From Nepenthes gracilis (lineage: Eukaryota > Streptophyta > Magnoliopsida > Caryophyllales > Nepenthaceae), in NCBI GenBank assembly GCA_033239525.1, contig BSYO01000025.1:14232001-14296000 (forward strand): a stretch of 64,000 nt of DNA. Direction: 5' to 3'. This document shows positions 11,131-22,347 of this stretch, in pieces. Within the stretch, counting starts at the first letter, position 1, and the number at the start of each line of letters is the position of its first letter. A model generated the notes under the pieces. The model saw only the letters and a program-made list of their open reading frames with translations. It searched no databases and was not told where the DNA came from. Position numbers and translations under genes: made by a program.

Positions 11131-12206
11131 TTGATCTGAAGGCTCTATTTTTTATAGAGATTAAACAAGCTTAACTATTTGTACGGCCAAGTTTAAATGT
11201 GAAGCCCTAAGCTTCACCTAAAATTGGGGCAACTCATTGATAGCAAAAGGGAAGAGAATTCAATGCCCAAATTTAAAAATAATAATAAAAAGTAATAAAA
11301 GGGTGTTATTACAACGACTCGTCCTATGCGTTTATTACCTTCTTGCCCACCTGCTACTTTTGGGCATAACATGAACAAACAGCCATTTGTAAGACAAATT
11401 TAGACAGTATGGTTTCCTTTTTCTAGGGTCCCTCATAAGGGGGACCCATTATGGTCATTTTATAAATTTTCGTATTTTAAAGATTAAAATTAGATAATAA
11501 TAAAAAAATAAGATTTATTTTGTAATTTAATATTTTATTTTAATCTCTACCGTCTACATTTTTTATCATCAAAATTCAACCATTGGGATGACCAGAGACC
11601 TTAATTTGCGAGATGACCTTAAATTAAAAATAATTTAAAAATGCATATTTATTTATTATTTATAAGATTTAACATCATTTTTTAATATTCTAAATGTTTT
11701 CAAAGACTGTCACGTTAACATTATCATTCTTCAAAGTTTAAAATTTTATATCAGGATGACGTAATATTTATTTTTTTATTATAATAAATCTACATAAAAT
11801 TAAATAAAATAACAAATATTATATCATATAAAATATTCTAAAATATACTCATATTTTTCCAACAACTGACCATTTGTTCGGTAACCTTGGCATCATAGTT
11901 GTACATGTCAAATGACCTGTACATCAACTTCACTACAAATATTTTTAAAAAATTCAGAAATATTTTTTAATTATATATTTATTAAATAAATAAATAAATA
12001 AAATATGACGATAATTAAAAGATATTCGATAAAACTATTGATTAAAAAACAATTAACTACCCAGCGTGCCAAAGGGGCACAAAAAATAATAAAAAAAGCA
12101 TCGCCCAAAAAACAACTTGTAACGTTTCACCGGTGGAAATGCGATTCTCGCCGCCACTCCCCGCCGTCGGAACCACCAGTAACCAGATCCTCCGGCGGAG
12201 TTTGTT
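10746..12206. other. Intergenic DNA downstream of the 12207 gene
   Basis: AT-rich. A GGGTCCC...GGGGACCC palindrome at about 11426-11449 and a CATTGGGATGACCAGAGACC patch near 11581 may be ends of another small foldback element. No gene was seen. Confidence 0.5.
11096..11128. repeat. (TA)n microsatellite
   Basis: About 16 uninterrupted TA units inside AT-rich DNA. Confidence 0.95.
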
Positions 12207-12779
12207 TCAGCTCTCTAGTCTACTAGGAGACGGACAAGGAGTATAAAACGGCGAAGCACCCGGCGTCGAGGAAGGAGTCTCAAAGCAGTCCAAACTCACA
12301 GGCACACTCACCTCCGGCGAGTTTTCCCCAGTGACGCGATCAACAGACCCACAACAACGATCCTCCGCTTTATCTTCCCTGTGTCTCTCTCCTAGAGAGG
12401 AAGCCTCCGATGGTTCCACTTCTTCCTTCTCCTCTTCCTTAATCGTAGACAACACCCTCGAAGGCCCGTACAGTCCCCCGAGCTTCATCATCTCAGAGAC
12501 GTCGAGGGTGACCTCCGGTGACTCCTCGACTGGCACATTCGCCTGGGCCACCGCGGGCTCGATCCTGCTCCGTTTCTTCCAGCATAAGAAGTAGAGGAGC
12601 TCTAACGAGGGACTGTCGGAAGATTGATCGCCTGCGAACCCGACATCGACGACCAACCGGCCGTCGGTTGGGGCTTGTCGACGGCCGAAGAAGAGGTAGA
12701 CGATCTCGGCGAGGAGAGCCAAGAGGACGAGTGGGGAGAGAGAAGTGAGGACGATTCCTACGTTACTGAGTCCACTCAT
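12207..12779 (-). CDS. Small single-pass membrane protein, plant-specific family of unknown function
   Basis: This encodes 190 residues in one exon. The start chosen is the ATG at 12779, because the reading MSGLSNVGIVLTSLSP begins directly with the hydrophobic helix (about residues 8-31). An upstream in-frame ATG at 12860 would add 27 Pro-rich residues with no membrane character. A basic FGRRQ stop-transfer follows. An ELLYFLCWKKRSRIEP motif lies at about 60-75, a LYGPSRVLSTIKEEE motif at about 103-117, and a Ser/Pro-rich tail ends TPGASPFYTPCPSPSRLES. This combination (N-terminal helix, YGPSRVL-TIKEEE box, FYTPxPSP tail) is familiar from uncharacterised plant proteins. The acidic middle (residues 115-140) is probably disordered and cytosolic. 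No biochemical function can be assigned. Confidence 0.8.
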   Translation of the reverse strand: MSGLSNVGIVLTSLSPLVLLALLAEIVYLFFGRRQAPTDGRLVVDVGFAGDQSSDSPSLELLYFLCWKKRSRIEPAVAQANVPVEESPEVTLDVSEMMKLGGLYGPSRVLSTIKEEEKEEVEPSEASSLGERHREDKAEDRCCGSVDRVTGENSPEVSVPVSLDCFETPSSTPGASPFYTPCPSPSRLES

Positions 12780-15675
12780 TGCGGGGGGACGAGTTTTAGA
12801 CGTTATGAAAAGTTTGGGACAGTGAGGTTGATTAAGAGGTGTGGGTGGGGGTTCGTTCACCTGGAAACCGGCTAGCCACTTAGCCAGTTAAGGTTTTAGT
12901 CCGTACAGTAACCTGCTACAGCCGGTCGGAGTGACGGCGGATATAGAAAATTATAAAATATAATCTTAATATTATTAAATAACTGTTTTGTTGAGAGTGC
13001 TGAACTCAGACGCTGAGTCAATAATGACGTGTCAGTGTAATGAAAGGTTGCCGACGTGGACGATATATAAACCAACGATTTATGCTTACATTTAAATTAA
13101 AATATTAACGCGTTTCATTAAAAAGTTTATTTAAAAAATAAATAAATAAATTTGTCATTTATTATGTTGATTTTGCTTTAAATTATATTTCACTGAGCTT
13201 ATGTTTGATTGTAAAAAAAATATATATTTATAAAAAAAAAATAATTTCCACCAAAAATTTTAGTTTTTTAATATGTAAAAGAAAATTTAATTATTCCATA
13301 AGTTAAATAACGACCGTTGATTTTTATTTTCTTTAACGATCGAGATATTTTTGATCAGTGATAAAACTTTACAACTAATAAATATTTTGAATTATATCAG
13401 GGTCAATAATATACTGATATTCTCGATCAGCAACAGGGCAAATAGCATTGTCAACCAGTGATCGACATAAATGGCCACGGCATTACCTAATAGCATTAAA
13501 GTTGTGGGCATTATAAGTCTACGATAATATTATATTAAGATAAAATATTTTTATTATCGAGTGCTAGTAATTAATAATAAGTATGAAATATGTTTTAGAA
13601 AATAATTTTAAATTTATTTTTTATTTGTACTTAAATTTTTTGTTGATTTATTTTTTATCTTGCCAAATATTTAAAAAATATAAAATATTTTTTTACAGAA
13701 AAATATGAAAAATTATTAAAAATATCTTTCATAAAGTTATTTTCAACAAATAAGCATAACCTAAAATCTAAAAAACAAATTAAATTAAATTAAATTATCA
13801 AATAATGCACAATTTAATTGTCAAATATTAATAATTATATCCCATTGTAATTGTCTTTGTTTTTTCCCAAGCAATTTATTGGACATTGATTTGGTTGTTG
13901 GTACGTCGTGTCAAATTTGGCATCAGACTTCACTGTTGGATTTGAGAAGCTAAAGAGTTGATCTCCAATTAATTACTTAATTTAATGAATTCTGGTTGTA
14001 TAATGTACTGCTAAACATATTTATCAATAATTAATTAAGGCAAAATTATTTGCAACCCACCCCATACATATTTTTAAATTCAAAATGCATTTTTCATATT
14101 CATAAATAAAAATAATATTTTTAAAATATAAGTTTAATGAAATATTTTTTATCTTGATTCGTATTCTGAATCTGGATTGATATTCGAATTCGCCAAGTCA
14201 ATCTTTTGAACTTTCTTATTCGAATCTTATACATTATAACAATTAATAATTGATCAAATAAATATGAGACTTGCTCTCTAATATATTTTTTAATGTTTAA
14301 ATTATAAAATTTTTATCAAGATAAATAAAAGTAGAAAAATAATTAATTTTGGAGGACCAGACTCTACAAATTCTAAAGAAAAAGACGTTATTTGACTCAA
14401 GAAAATGTTCCCGTTATATTGAATAAGAGCTTTGTATCTATAGTATGGACGCCAACTAACCTGTCATTTCTCACTTAATGTATCTATTGTCTGAAACGCT
14501 ACTTTGTCTGGGTTTCAACTGTTATATTAGTTTTATAATTATTCAACAATTAATGTTTAGTATTTATTTGATCGTTATTATCTACTCTAATATAGTTGAG
14601 TATTTATCGATTTCATATAATTGTTTATTAAAATTTTTAATTTTCTGCCAAATTCTTAATTTTTCCTGTCTTAAAAGTTTTGGTCACTTGATTATTTAGT
14701 CGATCTGTTGAGTATTTGTCTAGACCAATTATTGAGCCAATTTTATACCTATTTTAGCAGCTTGGTTGTCTCGATACCTGCCTTTGAGTTGATTACTTTT
14801 GGACTGAACTTTCTATCCGGGTCAAATAGATTACTTTTGGACGGTACCAAATAGATCTTAATCTAAATTTTTAAAAATAAAGATAGTGAATATAAAATTC
14901 CTAAATTTGTCTATTATAATTTTGTTAAATTAGATAAAAAAAAGTTAGTTTAATTTTAAAATATAAAAAATAATATATAGTTGGATATGTGGTAAAGCCC
15001 TAAATAAAATATTTGAGTTTTAGTTATTATAGTGTGATTTCTTACATTAATATATTGCCATTTTGTATATTTTTCCTTTATAGCCTTTAAAATTTGCCAT
15101 TTTATTTTTCTATTTGTTTTGAAATTTCTATAAAAATTTGATATTTTTTAACAGATGAGTAATGCGTATGAACCTGATCTATTACTTACTGACAGGCTCT
15201 TCAATGAACCGATATAAAAAAAAATTCTCTTTCTAAACAGATATCAAAAAACATAAAAATTTTCTTTTCATCGGACAGATCGGAGCCTCTGTTCTATGAA
15301 TCAAGTTTTTGTTATATTGAAGGCATTAATTACAAAGAGCTTGGAGTAAATTATCTAGCGAATTTAGGAGAATACATTTCTTATAAAAATTAATCGAACA
15401 TTAAATATATATATTTGTGATTTAATTATCTTAAAATAATTTATTTTAACTATTTTTTTAAAATTTTGTAAAAAATGATTAAATTATAATATTTTATATT
15501 TAGATGCACATTTGAGATTAAGAAATAGAGAGATTTATTCTTTATAATAAGCTTAATCCCACTTAATCTGACATTCATGTAGAAAATAGACTTTTTATTA
15601 TAAATTATCTAAGTTTAAAAAAATAAAAAATTATAACAAACATGCTCTTAGGTTTTCTACTTCAACCTTATGGTT
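12780..15675. other. Promoter side of the 12207-12779 gene, then AT-rich intergenic DNA
   Basis: The first 150-300 bp are probably the promoter of the minus-strand gene. The rest is over 2.5 kb of AT-rich sequence in which no gene or intact repeat could be recognised. Short open frames at about 14478-14699 look random. Confidence 0.5.
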
Positions 15676-15882
15676 GGATCCGGGGGGTGTCATTCTCATT
15701 ATCGTAACTGTCAGATGTAAAATTCGACGGCTCACACGTTTTAAATGGATAATATAACGTGGACCGTTCGATTTTAAATTTAATCATTCAAAATACGTAA
15801 TCATTTGATTTTTACATCCGATTTACCAAATTAAGAGATGACGGTCCCTTCTCCACTAGGGAGAAGGACGCCCCCTCAATCC
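15676..15882. mobile_element. Mutator-type MITE, 207 bp, with 9 bp target duplication
   Basis: The ends are GGATCCGGGGGGTGTC on the left and, on the other strand, GGATTGAGGGGGCGTCC on the right. The direct repeat CTTATGGTT flanks both sides (15667-15675 and 15883-15891). A 9 bp duplication is typical of Mutator-like transposition. An inner hairpin CCTTCTCCACTAGGGAGAAGG-like stretch lies near 15847-15867. Non-coding. Confidence 0.78.
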
Positions 15883-16443
15883 CTTATGGTTGTACTGAGA
15901 ATTTTATTATAATTTTTTAAAATATAAGATTATTTCATATTTTTAACTGTCAAGATTTATTATTATAATATAAAATAATAAAATTTACAATAAAAATAAA
16001 ACTAAAATGACATTAAAAAATATTCTCTTAGCATCCATATTTTATTATTTCAAAAATAATTACAATTATTCAAAAAATTAAAAAAAAAAAATCTCTCATT
16101 TAAAGACACCGCAACAGAACCCTTGCGTTGTGGGTGGGTGGGTTGCAATTGGATGGAGGGTTTGGTGTCGTGGGTGTTATTATTTATATGGGTTTATATA
16201 TATATTTTTAGATTTATAGTGATAATATTATCATTAATTATAATAAGACTATATTCTTAAACTTTATTTACAATTTAAGCTTAGATTTTAAAAATTTTTC
16301 ACATTAAAATCGCAAAGATGAAATCATTATATATTATATGTTATTGTTTAATTAATTATCATAAATAATTAAATTAAAAAAATAATGGTCCAATATATTT
16401 ATATCTAACAACGTATATTAATTAGCCCAATAAGATTTGATAT

Positions 16444-17412
16444 TGATACGTCATCAGGTCTGAGTTATCATGCGGATCAAAGAGTCTTCGAATTTATTGC
16501 GTCGGGTCGAGTTCGAACCAATCTAGTCTTCGCATCTTTCAATCCGAGTCTTGTGCATCACAGACAGTTAATAAAAGGTCAAATGATTAGTGAGACTCGC
16601 ACCAAAATTTATCATTCGAAACTCAAATCAGTAGTCTTTTAAAAATAAATAGAAATATACAAACGTGAAGGTAAACATAATGTGAAACGCATGGATATTT
16701 ATATGTAAGGGGTGCGGTGATGATTAGAGGAGGTTTGGGCTCCTTTTATGTACTTCAAGGAGTAGCTTAATAACATCGCCGGATAAGAGCAACAATTTTG
16801 GAGGGAAGAGAGTTGGTTCATTTTCCTCGTGTTTTTGATTCAAAACTTAGCTTGAGATAGCCTTGAGATGCCTCAAGTGATCTTGAATAATTGGATCCTC
16901 CCATTTTTTAGGGCGGGAGAAGGTATTTGTACAATTTTGTAGATGAGGCTTTGAGCGCGGGAACCTGTGATAGGTATCATACTCGGATTCATTAGCCGTT
17001 GAGAACTAGTGGTGGCCAACGATGTCAGTTGTCATCTTATAATTGTGAGGGAACGATCATCAGGCGTGGCTGGTATGAGTTTGGTCGCCTTTTCGTTGAG
17101 ATTGGTTGAGTCGCTGCAGGGCGACAGGCGCTGCGACTTGCCAAAGTTGACTTCATCCGCCATTAGTTGGCATTTTCTAAGTTAATGTCCTATTCGTTAT
17201 GAGTCTACAACCGTCTTGAAGGAAGCACAGATGGATTGTGATTAGACGCGTATTAGGTGATGCCTAGTGGGCTTTGGTGTGGTTTGTCTGACCCAAGATC
17301 CTTCTTGTGGTATCGGGCTTCGCATAAAATCTCTTGGGCCACACTGCATAGCTAGGTCTTCTTATCGGCGGAACCTCATTCTTATTAGTCCATATTCATA
17401 CTAGACCCATTA
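16444..17412 (-). mobile_element. Solo LTR, 969 bp, TSD GATAT
   Basis: On the minus strand it ends ...GACGTATCA and starts TAATGGGTCTAG; the direct repeat GATAT lies at 16439-16443 and 17413-17417. The U5-like domain, ACT-GATTTGAG-like on the minus strand near 16625, matches the superfamily. The expected TG start reads TA, probably by a C-to-T change on the plus strand. No internal region is present, so it is a solo LTR. Confidence 0.75.
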
Positions 17413-17614
17413 GATATTATTCATTTAATTTATTTGATATTAAACCTAATAACACACACACACACATATATATATATATCACACTATAAGTCAGATGTTA
17501 ATCATATTTGAGTTATAATAAACTTAACCTGGCCATAATTTAAAAATTGCATGGCATGGTTTGACCGTTAGACCTAAATGGGTCTAAGTTTTTATTTATA
17601 AAATGAGTTGTGTG

Positions 17615-17745
17615 AAATGTCTCCGTACACCTCAGATGGAGCTGGCCCCCACGAGATTAAATTTTAAACGGGCCAGTGAACCACCCCATTAAGTGGTGGC
17701 CTCGCTCTTTAATTGAGACAGATAAATAACTCCATTAATTTAAAA
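17615..17745 (+). repeat. Dispersed repeat, copy 1
   Basis: The blocks CACCTCAGATGGAGC, CCCACGAGATTAAA and CTCTTTAATTGAG occur in the same order at 18590-18730. The family is not recognised; a SINE or MITE is possible. Confidence 0.45.
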
Positions 17746-18589
17746 AGAAAAATGCCAAATTAATATATAAAGTACATTAATTTATAATTTTCTCTTATAT
17801 TAATCAAATATTTGTTAGTATAAATTTTCGTTTCTAATTTTTCTTCATTTTTCAATCTCTATATTTTTAAGAGCCATTGGAAAAATAAGTAGATGCCTTA
17901 TTTTAATTCTTCCATATTTTATAAATAAAGATGAATGTAGGTAGGTGTTTTATGTTCCTTTCTCTAATTTATAGCAGGGTAGGTAAATAATTATTAAATG
18001 AGTACTAATATATATAATTATAATAATCATATATATTTTTTAAAAGTGGTTAATTAAAAACTATTAAGTTTAAAAATAATAATAAATTTGTAATATTTGT
18101 ATTAGATATCATAAAAATTGGATACTAATATGGTTCTATGTTATTAATCCAAATACTATATTTTATATCAATTTTTATATTTTATTATATATAACATATA
18201 AGTCATAAATATTTATCTTATATATATATATATATATATTAGTAATATTAAAGTATAATGATTAAGTTTGACAATTGTTCGAAGAACTTTAACATACAAA
18301 TTATTATTAAATATTTGAGCAAAGTTTTTATCTAAGGGTTACTCGATCGAATGCAGTCATAATAATATTATCCAGACACAAAATTATAATTTCGACTGCC
18401 ATTTGAATGAGTTAATGTAATATACACCGATTTAATTGCATATTTTGAATCTGTTTGAATAATCTCATTTTTAAGATCCAAGCTTAAAAAATGTTAACAT
18501 TCAAGCTTACATATAATCAAAGGTTAAGTGAATGATATTATTAAATCTATAAAGAATATAAATAAGAGCAATAAAATTACTTGTACCTT

Positions 18590-18730
18590 CTCTTGGTGCA
18601 CCTCACATGGAGCGCAGACCCACAAGAGATAAAAAAGCAAAGGGCTGAGATACCCATGAAGCGGAGGGAAGTGTTCCTCTTTAATTGAGGGAGACAACTG
18701 AATCTCTCAACTTAAATATGTGGGAGCCTC
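18590..18730 (+). repeat. Dispersed repeat, copy 2
   Basis: It carries CACCTCACATGGAGC, CCCACAAGAGATAAA and CTCTTTAATTGAGG, matching the copy at 17615-17745 with substitutions and small indels. The flanking stretch 17746-18589 is AT-rich with a (TA)n run near 18218-18239 and nothing else recognised. Confidence 0.45.
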
Positions 18731-19034
18731 CTTTTAGTATCAAATAAAATTTGTTTGATTTATTTATAGTAATTTCATTATTTATTTTTGATGGTCTAAT
18801 AACCATTGGCCAATGGGCCAAGCCTCGCAGCAAACTTATAATCCAACATATTCCTTTCAAATTAAAAGTTTCACATTGCTTTTTAAGAAACAATACATCT
18901 GCAAATCTTACTATAAAAGCAAGCATTCTCAAGTATTGAAAGACAAGTTGGAGAAGTTCGAAGAAGCTCTATAAGGCTCTATATGGATCGAAGAATGGTA
19001 TAGCCGTTGTTAGCTAATCTCTAATAAGAGCAAA

Positions 19035-19620
19035 CTGACGGCCAGGAGACCCTCGACTCTTCTCTCATCCAAGAGGCCCCTCAGCTCTCCGCCCATTCGG
19101 GGCCCCTCGGCCACCTCTAGTTCTCGAGGCTTTTAGTCATCTCGTTTGGAGGCCGTCGGACCTCTGCTGCTAGGAGGTCCTCAACCCTCCTCCCGTCCAG
19201 AGGTTATTAGCCTTCTGTCAGTTAGGAGGCTCTCAACCCTCCTCCTGCGAGGAGGCCCTCATCTCTCCTTCAGTTCTGAGACTCTCGACCCTCTGCCGCC
19301 AGGGGGCTCTCGGCCCTCTGTCAGTCTTAGAGGCCCTCAACCCTCCGCCTGCCTGGAGGCCCTCAGCCCTCCTCTAATTCGGAAGCCCTTGGCCCTCTGT
19401 CGCTAGGAGGCTCTCAGCCCTCCCCCTATCCGGAGGCCCTCAGTCCTCCATCTAGGAGGTGCAGAGCTTTCCTCCTTCTATCGGCCCTCTACCACCAGGA
19501 GGCCCTCAACCCTTCTCCTGCCTGTAGGCCATCAACCCTCCGCCGTCCGAAGGCCCTCAGCCCTCCGCCAGCCAGGAGGCCTTTAGCCCTTCGTCTTGAA
19601 GTCACGATCCCTCCATCCCA
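19035..19620 (+). repeat. 26 bp minisatellite (GGAGGCCCTCAGCCCTCC core) within the LTR
   Basis: About twenty degenerate units of roughly 26 bp. It creates an open frame at 19146-19406 that is only repeat sequence, not a gene. Confidence 0.85.
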
Positions 19621-19714
19621 GAGTCAGGAGCTTACTGTCCAAGACTTAATCATCTACTCAAGTAACTAGAACGTTTACTCACTTGTACAACTTAGTCCTT
19701 CTCCCCTAAGTCGC

Positions 19715-19970
19715 CCATCTGTCGGGCGCACCTATAAGTTGCTTATCTACCGGGCGGACCTATAAGAAGCTCTCCACGAGCGCACCTATAAACCGTCCCT
19801 CTGCCGGACGGACGTATAAGTTGCTCCTCCACGGGGCGCACTCCAAGCCGCCCTCCACGGGCGCACCTCCAAGCCGCTCTCCGTGAGTGCACCTATAAGC
19901 CGCCCTCCATAGGTGCAACTCTAGGCTGCCCTCCGCGGGCGTACAGGTAAGCCGCCCCTCTACCGGGCGC
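19715..19970 (+). repeat. 28 bp minisatellite (GGGCGCACCTATAAGCC core) within the LTR
   Basis: About nine units; the best-kept ones repeat every 28 bp. The same module recurs in the LTR at 23779-25042 and, in two or three copies, in the LTRs at 61520 and 62665. Confidence 0.85.
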
Positions 19971-20280
19971 ATTCATGAAGTTTAAGCCTCCAAATATATC
20001 CCTATCACACTCTCCTCATCGTCGCATCTTTACATTCTCACAACGTTTACTTTTAAACGTGCATTTCTCCATTTATTACGAAAGATATTTGATTTGAGTA
20101 TCAGAGTGTCAACTCAACAGGGGATAGCCCCCCGTTATCCGCCGACTTCTTATTTGTGGTTCGTGTTGTGCAAGTTCTTGATTATCAGCGACGGAGATCG
20201 GACTCTATCCAGATCAACTCGCAACGAAAGATTGGAAAGCTCCATAATCCATACAACAACCGGGAACTCGGGACGCAACA

Positions 20281-21772
20281 AGTCTTAATATATAGGGTCT
20301 ATTTTAATTTTTATTTTTTTTAATTTTAATGGGCCCCATAGTTTTAGAATAACTATTAAATGAATACAAATATATAGAATTTATTAACATTTGTTTTAAG
20401 AAAATTAATAAGTTTAGAGGTGATAATGAGTCTATAATACTTATATAGATAAATTGAACCCTTGTGTTGTTAGCTAATATATATATAAATATATGTATTA
20501 TATTTCATGTAAATTTTATCGGGGTTTGTCACCCGAATTCATATGCAATTCGACACAGTAAAAAAATCTGAACCCACTAGCAATTGTCTAATTTTTTGCC
20601 TTATGATACTTAGTTTCGGGTTTTTAAACATAAATCGGTCGTGTTGCAACAGAAGAATACTTCAGTGGATCTTCTATGTTCAATCTCACGTAGCTTTGTG
20701 CTTAAAACCCAGATTAAATACAAACCCACTAGCAATTACAATAATTATAAAAACATAAGAAATTTATAAATTGAACCCATAATCTACATGACTAACATTG
20801 ATGTGATATTATATTAAGAAATTAAAAGATCTAAAAATATAGTTTATAAAATAAAAAATATATATAATTTTATGTTCTAACATAGCAATGTTATTCTATT
20901 TTTATTTTTGAACAAGTCTTGTAGCCCACAAGCTGGAAAAAGGAGAAAAAGCCACCCCAAATTCAAGCGAGCAACACGTGAAAGTACATTGCCTTTGATT
21001 CCTCATGGTTTATCACTTTCAGAGGATAAATATCTCAAAAGCAATACCCAATAAAATTCATTCAATAATTTACATAGTACATCAGAGAAAAAGACATAAT
21101 ATAATGAAAAATAATTGGAACATTGAGTATTAGTATATATAACTTCATATTTTGGCCATGGCATATGGCCATAGCACTTTGACATAGGCTGAAGGAATTG
21201 GCAACGTGACAATTAAGGTTTTAAATGGGAGTCCCATAATGCAGATAGCCTGTTGTGAGAGGAAATTGAGTCTGGGGATCCTACTTTACGTACGGACAAA
21301 ATAAGATCATATGTCTCCATTTCAAATGGTCAGATTGTACCATCAACTGAATCTGATCTATTACAAATTTTTTTAAAAAATTACAACGAATCCGAGCAGT
21401 CGGATTCAGTTGAGGGCACAATCTGATTGCTCGAAATAGAGGAGCAAGATCCTGCTTTACTCATACACGAAGTATGATCCTTGGCTAGAGAGGAAATGAT
21501 AGCAGGAATGATTGAGTTTAATTTCTCTTGTAACATGTTTGAATATATTTGATTTATAGTCACATATTCAGTAATTTATTAAAATAATTAAATAATATAA
21601 TTTTATATAATTTTATTATATTTTATTATAAAAATAATTTTCTTAGTTAGTTTAATTTTTAATAAAAGGTAATATTTTTATCATTGAAAATTATTTTTTT
21701 ATAAATAACAAAATTACCCATTATATATACTATAAATATGTAAGGTTATTTTCTAAATAATCAAAAGATTAG

Positions 21773-21815
<43 letters not shown>

Positions 21816-22347
21816 GAAGTTCCAACTTCTATCTTCATATTTTCAATTTAACAGCTCTAGCCCTCTAAAAAAAAAGGTTTCTTCGCAAATTTATGCAACT
21901 CCTGATAATATTGAGACAAGAAAGAAGGAAGAGAAAATTAATTTGTAAGTTCACCGAGACAAAAGTATTTAATATACATTTAGGTATATTATAATATTTA
22001 ATTTTATATTATAAAATAATATGATAATCTAAAAATTTTTAAAATAAATTTATCTCGTCAGTTCTTATAGGGTGAAGTATCTAAAATTTGACCTAGACTT
22101 ACAAAATGGGACAAGAAATTTTGGTTAGAAAAAAGAAAAAAAAAAACTTAGATTACTATTTTCATAATAATATAATGACTTAATACTTAATTAATTTATT
22201 TATATTAATAGAATCATATAATAAGAGATAAGCAAAGAACCTTAAATTATTATATTGTACTTTAAATTATGTCCAGATATCTTTCAAAACCCTATAAAGA
22301 AGAATATAAAAGTAGCCTTCATATCAGGAAGATACATTTTTTAAGGT
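20281..22347. other. AT-rich intergenic DNA
   Basis: It contains a (TA)n microsatellite at about 21776-21810. A block near 20525-20760 with several short frames and a minus-strand frame at 21003-21212 show no recognisable domain. No gene is called. Confidence 0.5.

Larger units (their letters stand above)
18789..20280 (+). mobile_element. LTR (probably solo) of the shared-end superfamily, 1492 bp, with two minisatellites
   Basis: It starts TGATGGTCTAATAACC and ends GGGACGCAACA. A TATA box (CTATAAAAG) lies near 18910, so the U3 part is only about 120 bp. Two minisatellites follow in the transcribed part, then GATTTGAGTATCAGAGTG near 20091 and the GACGGAGATCGGACTC block. The 5 bp flanks (ATTTT and AGTCT) do not match, so this may be an old insertion or a remnant of a longer element. 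Confidence 0.75.

Noticed and set aside
19146..19406. 86-codon open frame with repeated peptide
   Set aside because: Product of the 26 bp minisatellite in an LTR, not a gene.
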